From NCBI RefSeq assembly GCF_018437505.1, contig NZ_CP072467.1, forward strand, positions 4,178,010-4,242,009: a stretch of DNA of 64,000 nucleotides, given 5' to 3'. Position 1 is the stretch's first letter; each line of letters starts with the position of its first letter. The position numbers were made by a program, and so were the translations under genes. This document shows positions 60,943-64,000 of the stretch, in pieces. The notes under the pieces were generated by a model. That model was not told where the DNA came from. It saw nothing but the letters and a program-made list of their open reading frames with translations, and searched no databases. Origin of the DNA: Spiractinospora alimapuensis (lineage in GTDB: Bacteria; Actinomycetota; Actinomycetes; Streptosporangiales; Streptosporangiaceae).

Positions 60943-61965
60943 ATGCTCATCGCTCAGCGTCCGACTCTGACCGAAGAACTGGTCGGTGACCACCGGTCCC
61001 GGTTCGTCGTGGAGCCGCTGGAGCCGGGTTTCGGCTACACCATCGGTAACTCGCTTCGCCGTACGCTGCTGTCCTCGATCCCGGGGGCGGCGGTGACCAG
61101 CATCCGCATCGAGGGTGTGGAGCACGAGTTCACCTCCGTCGAGGGCGTCAAAGAGGATGTCACCGAGATCATCCTCAACCTCAAGGGGTTGGTCGTCAGC
61201 TCCGAGCACGACGAGCCGGTGCTGATGTACCTGCGCAAGCAGGGGCCGGGCGTCGTGACCGCCGCGGACATCGCTCCTCCGGCCGGGGTCGAGGTCTACA
61301 ACCCCGAGCTGCCCATCGCCACGTTGAACAGCAAGGGCAAGCTGGAGATGGAGCTGACCGTGGAGCGGGGCCGGGGTTACGTCTCCGCCGCGCAGAACAA
61401 GCAGCCCGGGCAGGAGATCGGCCGGATTCCGATCGACTCCATCTACTCGCCGGTGCTGCGCGTCACCTACAAGGTCGAGGCGACCCGTGTCGAGCAGCGG
61501 ACCGACTTCGACCGGTTGATCCTGGACGTGGAGACCAAGCCGTCGATCCGTCCGCGGGACGCGGTGGCGAGCTCCGGCAAGACGCTGGTCGAGCTGTTCG
61601 GTCTGTGCCGGGAACTCAACGTCGACGCCGAGGGCATCGACATGGGACCCTCTCCCACGGATCAGGCTCTCGCGGCGGACCTCGCGCTGCCGATCGAGGA
61701 CCTCAACCTCACGGTGCGTTCCTACAACTGCCTCAAGCGGGAGGGGATCCACTCCGTCGGGGAGCTGGTCGCTCGCTCCGAGCAGGACTTGTTGGATATA
61801 AGGAATTTCGGCGCGAAGTCCATCGAGGAAGTCAAGCAGAAGCTTGTCGACATGGGGCTGTCGCTCAAGGACTCACCCCCCGGGTTCGACCCGGTCAGCG
61901 TTGCCGACTCCTACGAGTCCGAGGACGACGAGGACGAGGCGTACGTCGAGACCGAGCAGTACTAA
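60943..61965 (+). CDS. rpoA: RNA polymerase alpha subunit
   Basis: 340 aa. N-terminal assembly domain ([33 protein letters not shown]) and C-terminal DNA/regulator-binding domain ([43 protein letters not shown]), joined by a linker about residues 230-255, and an acidic tail. The dimer seeds polymerase assembly. AGAGGAAAAG precedes the ATG. rplQ follows after 82 nt. Confidence 0.98.
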   Translation: MLIAQRPTLTEELVGDHRSRFVVEPLEPGFGYTIGNSLRRTLLSSIPGAAVTSIRIEGVEHEFTSVEGVKEDVTEIILNLKGLVVSSEHDEPVLMYLRKQGPGVVTAADIAPPAGVEVYNPELPIATLNSKGKLEMELTVERGRGYVSAAQNKQPGQEIGRIPIDSIYSPVLRVTYKVEATRVEQRTDFDRLILDVETKPSIRPRDAVASSGKTLVELFGLCRELNVDAEGIDMGPSPTDQALAADLALPIEDLNLTVRSYNCLKREGIHSVGELVARSEQDLLDIRNFGAKSIEEVKQKLVDMGLSLKDSPPGFDPVSVADSYESEDDEDEAYVETEQY

Positions 61966-62047
61966 CACACCGACACCGCGGGCTCTGCGCCGCGGGATCG
62001 TCCCGACCCGGATCGTGTGACCGGGGGCGACGAGCACAAGGAGAACT

Positions 62048-62614
62048 ATGCCCACCCCAACGAAAGGCCCGCGCCTCGGAGGCGGTCCCGATCACGAGCG
62101 GCTGATGATGCGCAACCTCGCGACATCGCTGTTCGAGCACGGCCGGATCAAGACGACCGAGGCCAAGGCCAAGCGCCTTCGTCCCTACGCCGAGAAGCTG
62201 ATCACGCTCGGTAAGCGTGGCGACCTGCACGCTCGCCGGCAGGTCCTGACCAAGATCTCCGACAAGAGCGTCGTGCACGAGCTCTTCACCGAGATCGGGC
62301 CGCGTTACGCCAACCGGACCGGTGGCTACACCCGTATCACCAAGGTTGGGCCGCGGAAGGGCGACAACGCCCCGATGGCCGTGATCGAGCTGGTGGAGGC
62401 CGGACCGGCCGGTGCGACCGCGGGGGCCCAGGCCGCCGCCCGCGCCGCCGCGGCGGAGACCGCCACCAAGCCGGCCGAGGCTCCCGCGGAGGAGGTCGAG
62501 GCCACCGAGGTCGCCGAGTCCACCGACACGGCTCAGGCCGAGGAGCAGGCGGCCGAGAGTGCCGCCGAAGGCGCGGACACCGACGAGGCGCAGAAGGACA
62601 AGAGCGACTCCTAG
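62048..62614 (+). CDS. rplQ: 50S ribosomal protein L17
   Basis: 188 aa. The first 120 residues are standard L17 ([63 protein letters not shown]). About 65 C-terminal residues are an Ala/Glu-rich acidic extension found in actinomycete L17 and probably disordered. L17 lies near the tunnel exit. A terminator follows. Confidence 0.97.
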   Translation: MPTPTKGPRLGGGPDHERLMMRNLATSLFEHGRIKTTEAKAKRLRPYAEKLITLGKRGDLHARRQVLTKISDKSVVHELFTEIGPRYANRTGGYTRITKVGPRKGDNAPMAVIELVEAGPAGATAGAQAAARAAAAETATKPAEAPAEEVEATEVAESTDTAQAEEQAAESAAEGADTDEAQKDKSDS

Positions 62615-62645
62615 GATCGCGCTGGTCTCAGCGAGTGAATGTGAT

Positions 62646-62681
62646 CGGATGCCCGGTCCCCATGTCGGGGCCGGGCATCCG
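62646..62681 (+). terminator. Terminator after rplQ
   Basis: CGGATGCCCGG-T-CCCC, loop ATGTC, GGGGCCGGGCATCCG: 15 paired bases with one bulged T, 31 nt past the rplQ stop. Confidence 0.85.
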
Positions 62682-62705
62682 GCTTGTGTGGGCGGGGAGT
62701 TGACG

Positions 62706-63563
62706 GTGGGAGAGACGACGGAGGCTGGCACGGCCGAGGAGCCGGCTCTGGTGCGCCTGCGGCTGGACATCGCCTACGACGGCGCCGAGTTCTCCGGATG
62801 GGCGGCCCAACCGGAACGGCGCACCGTGCAGGGCGTGCTGGAGAAGGCCCTGGCGCGGGTATTGCGCATCGACCGGCCCCAGCTCACCGTGGCGGGGCGG
62901 ACCGACGCCGGGGTGCACGCCCGGGGCCAGGTCGCGCACGTCGATGTTCCAGCGGAGGTGTGGGACGCTCAGGAGGGCAAGCTGACCCGACGTCTGGCCG
63001 GGGTGCTGAAGCCCGACGTGCGGGTCTGGTCCGTCGCTGCCGCACCGGCCGGGTTCGACGCCCGGTTCTCCGCGCTGCGCCGGCGCTACGTGTACCGGGT
63101 GGGAGACGCCCCCGGAGGGGTCGATCCCCTGCGCCGCCACGACGTGTTGTGGCATCGGCGCCCGCTGGACCTGGAGCGCATGAACCAGTCCACCACCGCG
63201 CTGGTGGGTGAACACGACTTCGCCGCCTTCTGCCGTAAACGAGAGGGCGCGACCACCATCCGGGAACTCCTCCGGTTGGAGTGGCGCGAGGCCGGCCCCC
63301 ACCGCTACGACGCCACGGTGGCCGCGGACGCGTTCTGCCACAACATGGTGCGCGCCCTCGTCGGTGCGATGCTCATGGTCGGCGATGGCAGGCGTGAGCC
63401 GGACTGGCCGGGGGAGGTGCTCCGGGCCGGCGTCCGGAACTCCGGCGTCCACGTCGCCCCGGCGCACGGCCTCACCCTGGAGGAGGTCACCTACCCCGGC
63501 CCCGGTGACCTCGCGAGCCGCGCCCAGGAGACCCGCCGGGTCCGTACGTTGGACGCACCGTAG
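62706..63563 (+). CDS. truA: tRNA pseudouridine(38-40) synthase TruA
   Basis: The GTG at 62706, with GGGGAG 6-7 nt upstream, gives 285 aa; a TTG two codons earlier is also possible. [19 protein letters not shown], the catalytic Asp in [30 protein letters not shown] and [17 protein letters not shown] are conserved TruA segments. It makes pseudouridine in the anticodon arm of many tRNAs. It follows rplQ as in most actinomycetes; the hairpin at 62646-62681 suggests partial independence. Confidence 0.96.
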   Translation: MGETTEAGTAEEPALVRLRLDIAYDGAEFSGWAAQPERRTVQGVLEKALARVLRIDRPQLTVAGRTDAGVHARGQVAHVDVPAEVWDAQEGKLTRRLAGVLKPDVRVWSVAAAPAGFDARFSALRRRYVYRVGDAPGGVDPLRRHDVLWHRRPLDLERMNQSTTALVGEHDFAAFCRKREGATTIRELLRLEWREAGPHRYDATVAADAFCHNMVRALVGAMLMVGDGRREPDWPGEVLRAGVRNSGVHVAPAHGLTLEEVTYPGPGDLASRAQETRRVRTLDAP

Positions 63564-63584
63564 TCGGGCCCGCCGCTCCCACCA

Positions 63585-64000
63585 TCAGGATTTCTCCACC
63601 CTCTCCGCTGGAGCGGACCCAATCCGCACCGTTGTCGAGACTCGTGCGTAGCTGAGCGTTCCGATCACCAGGCCGACGCCCCACACCAAGTAGGCGGGCA
63701 CGGAGACCCAGAAGAAGGGTTCCGGCAGATCCAGTCCGCCGGACGGAGGGAAGGGGTTTCGGCCCTGCAGTCGCTCCAGCACCATCTGCCCGGTCATCAC
63801 GCCGAAATAAGCGACCATGGTCACGCCGAGCACGGAGCCGCAGCCGATCAGGAGCCGGCGCGGAACCCGGCGGCCTCGCAGCAGAGGGACCCACGCCGGC
63901 CAGATCCTTCCCCACCGGTGCACGAGGGCCAGGGGTAGGAGGATGCCGGCGAGCAGGAATCCGACCTCGAACACGATCATGCTCGGGCCGCCGGTGAGCG
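63585..64000 (-). CDS. Membrane protein, N-terminus outside the window
   Basis: The minus-strand frame ends at 63585 and is open through the right edge; the first visible ATG (63980) may be internal, since the codons before it (LTGGPS) continue sensibly. Three hydrophobic stretches are visible: VFEVGFLLAGILLPLALV, LLIGCGSVLGVTMVAYFGVM and FFWVSVPAYLVWGVGLVIG. No family was recognised. Convergent with truA, 21 bp apart. Confidence 0.6.
   Translation of the reverse strand, partial: LTGGPSMIVFEVGFLLAGILLPLALVHRWGRIWPAWVPLLRGRRVPRRLLIGCGSVLGVTMVAYFGVMTGQMVLERLQGRNPFPPSGGLDLPEPFFWVSVPAYLVWGVGLVIGTLSYARVSTTVRIGSAPAERVEKS

Overview
The window is chromosomal DNA of a high-GC actinomycete. The signs are strong GC bias at third codon positions, many GTG/TTG starts, a WhiB regulator, T-poor hairpin terminators, zinc-type S14 (61 aa), zinc-binding L33 and L36, and no rpsD between rpsK and rpoA. 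The order rpmG - two MaoC-type dehydratases - murB - add - aspC - tRNA-Trp - secE - nusG - rplKA - rplJL - rpoBC - rpsLG - fusA - tuf - S10/spc/alpha clusters is, from my knowledge of gene order, that of Streptomyces and its relatives. A Nocardiopsaceae member is my best guess, but this is inference.

Layout. 1-4.0 kb: the tail of an HtpX-like protease, then a two-gene TRAP-TAXI uptake operon on the minus strand. 4.0-9.2 kb: yajQ, tRNA-Tyr, an alpha/beta hydrolase-TetR pair with palindromic operators, an FAD-linked oxidase divergent from a WYL regulator with a large palindrome between them, and a whiB gene. 9.7-19.3 kb: a defence-like accessory block with a Wadjet type II set in which jetA is cut to its C-terminal half, jetB and the SMC-like jetC look intact, and jetD is not visible. 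A 0.95-kb gene-free stretch lies where jetD would be expected, followed by an SbcC/RecF-like ATPase with a zinc hook. 19.4-25.7 kb: tRNA-Thr, tRNA-Met, rpmG, two hot-dog dehydratase subunits, murB, a GDT1-type transporter behind a manganese (yybP-ykoY) riboswitch, adenosine deaminase and an aspartate aminotransferase. 25.8-38.2 kb: tRNA-Trp, secE, nusG, four ribosomal stalk genes and rpoB-rpoC. 38.3-40.9 kb: a large low-complexity membrane protein. 41.3-62.6 kb: the str, S10, spc and alpha operons, including secY-adk-map and infA. 62.7-64 kb: truA and the start-truncated end of a membrane protein.

The core of the window is the transcription/translation superoperon; most genes there are a few bases apart or overlap by 1-4 nt. 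Strong hairpins split it into units: after rplA, rplL, rpoC, tuf, rplO, map and rplQ. The notable departures from routine are the incomplete Wadjet locus, a frameshift in rpoB that must be resolved because the gene is essential, the riboswitch whose 3' stem strand is complementary to the downstream ribosome-binding site, and several perfect palindromes in regulatory gaps.
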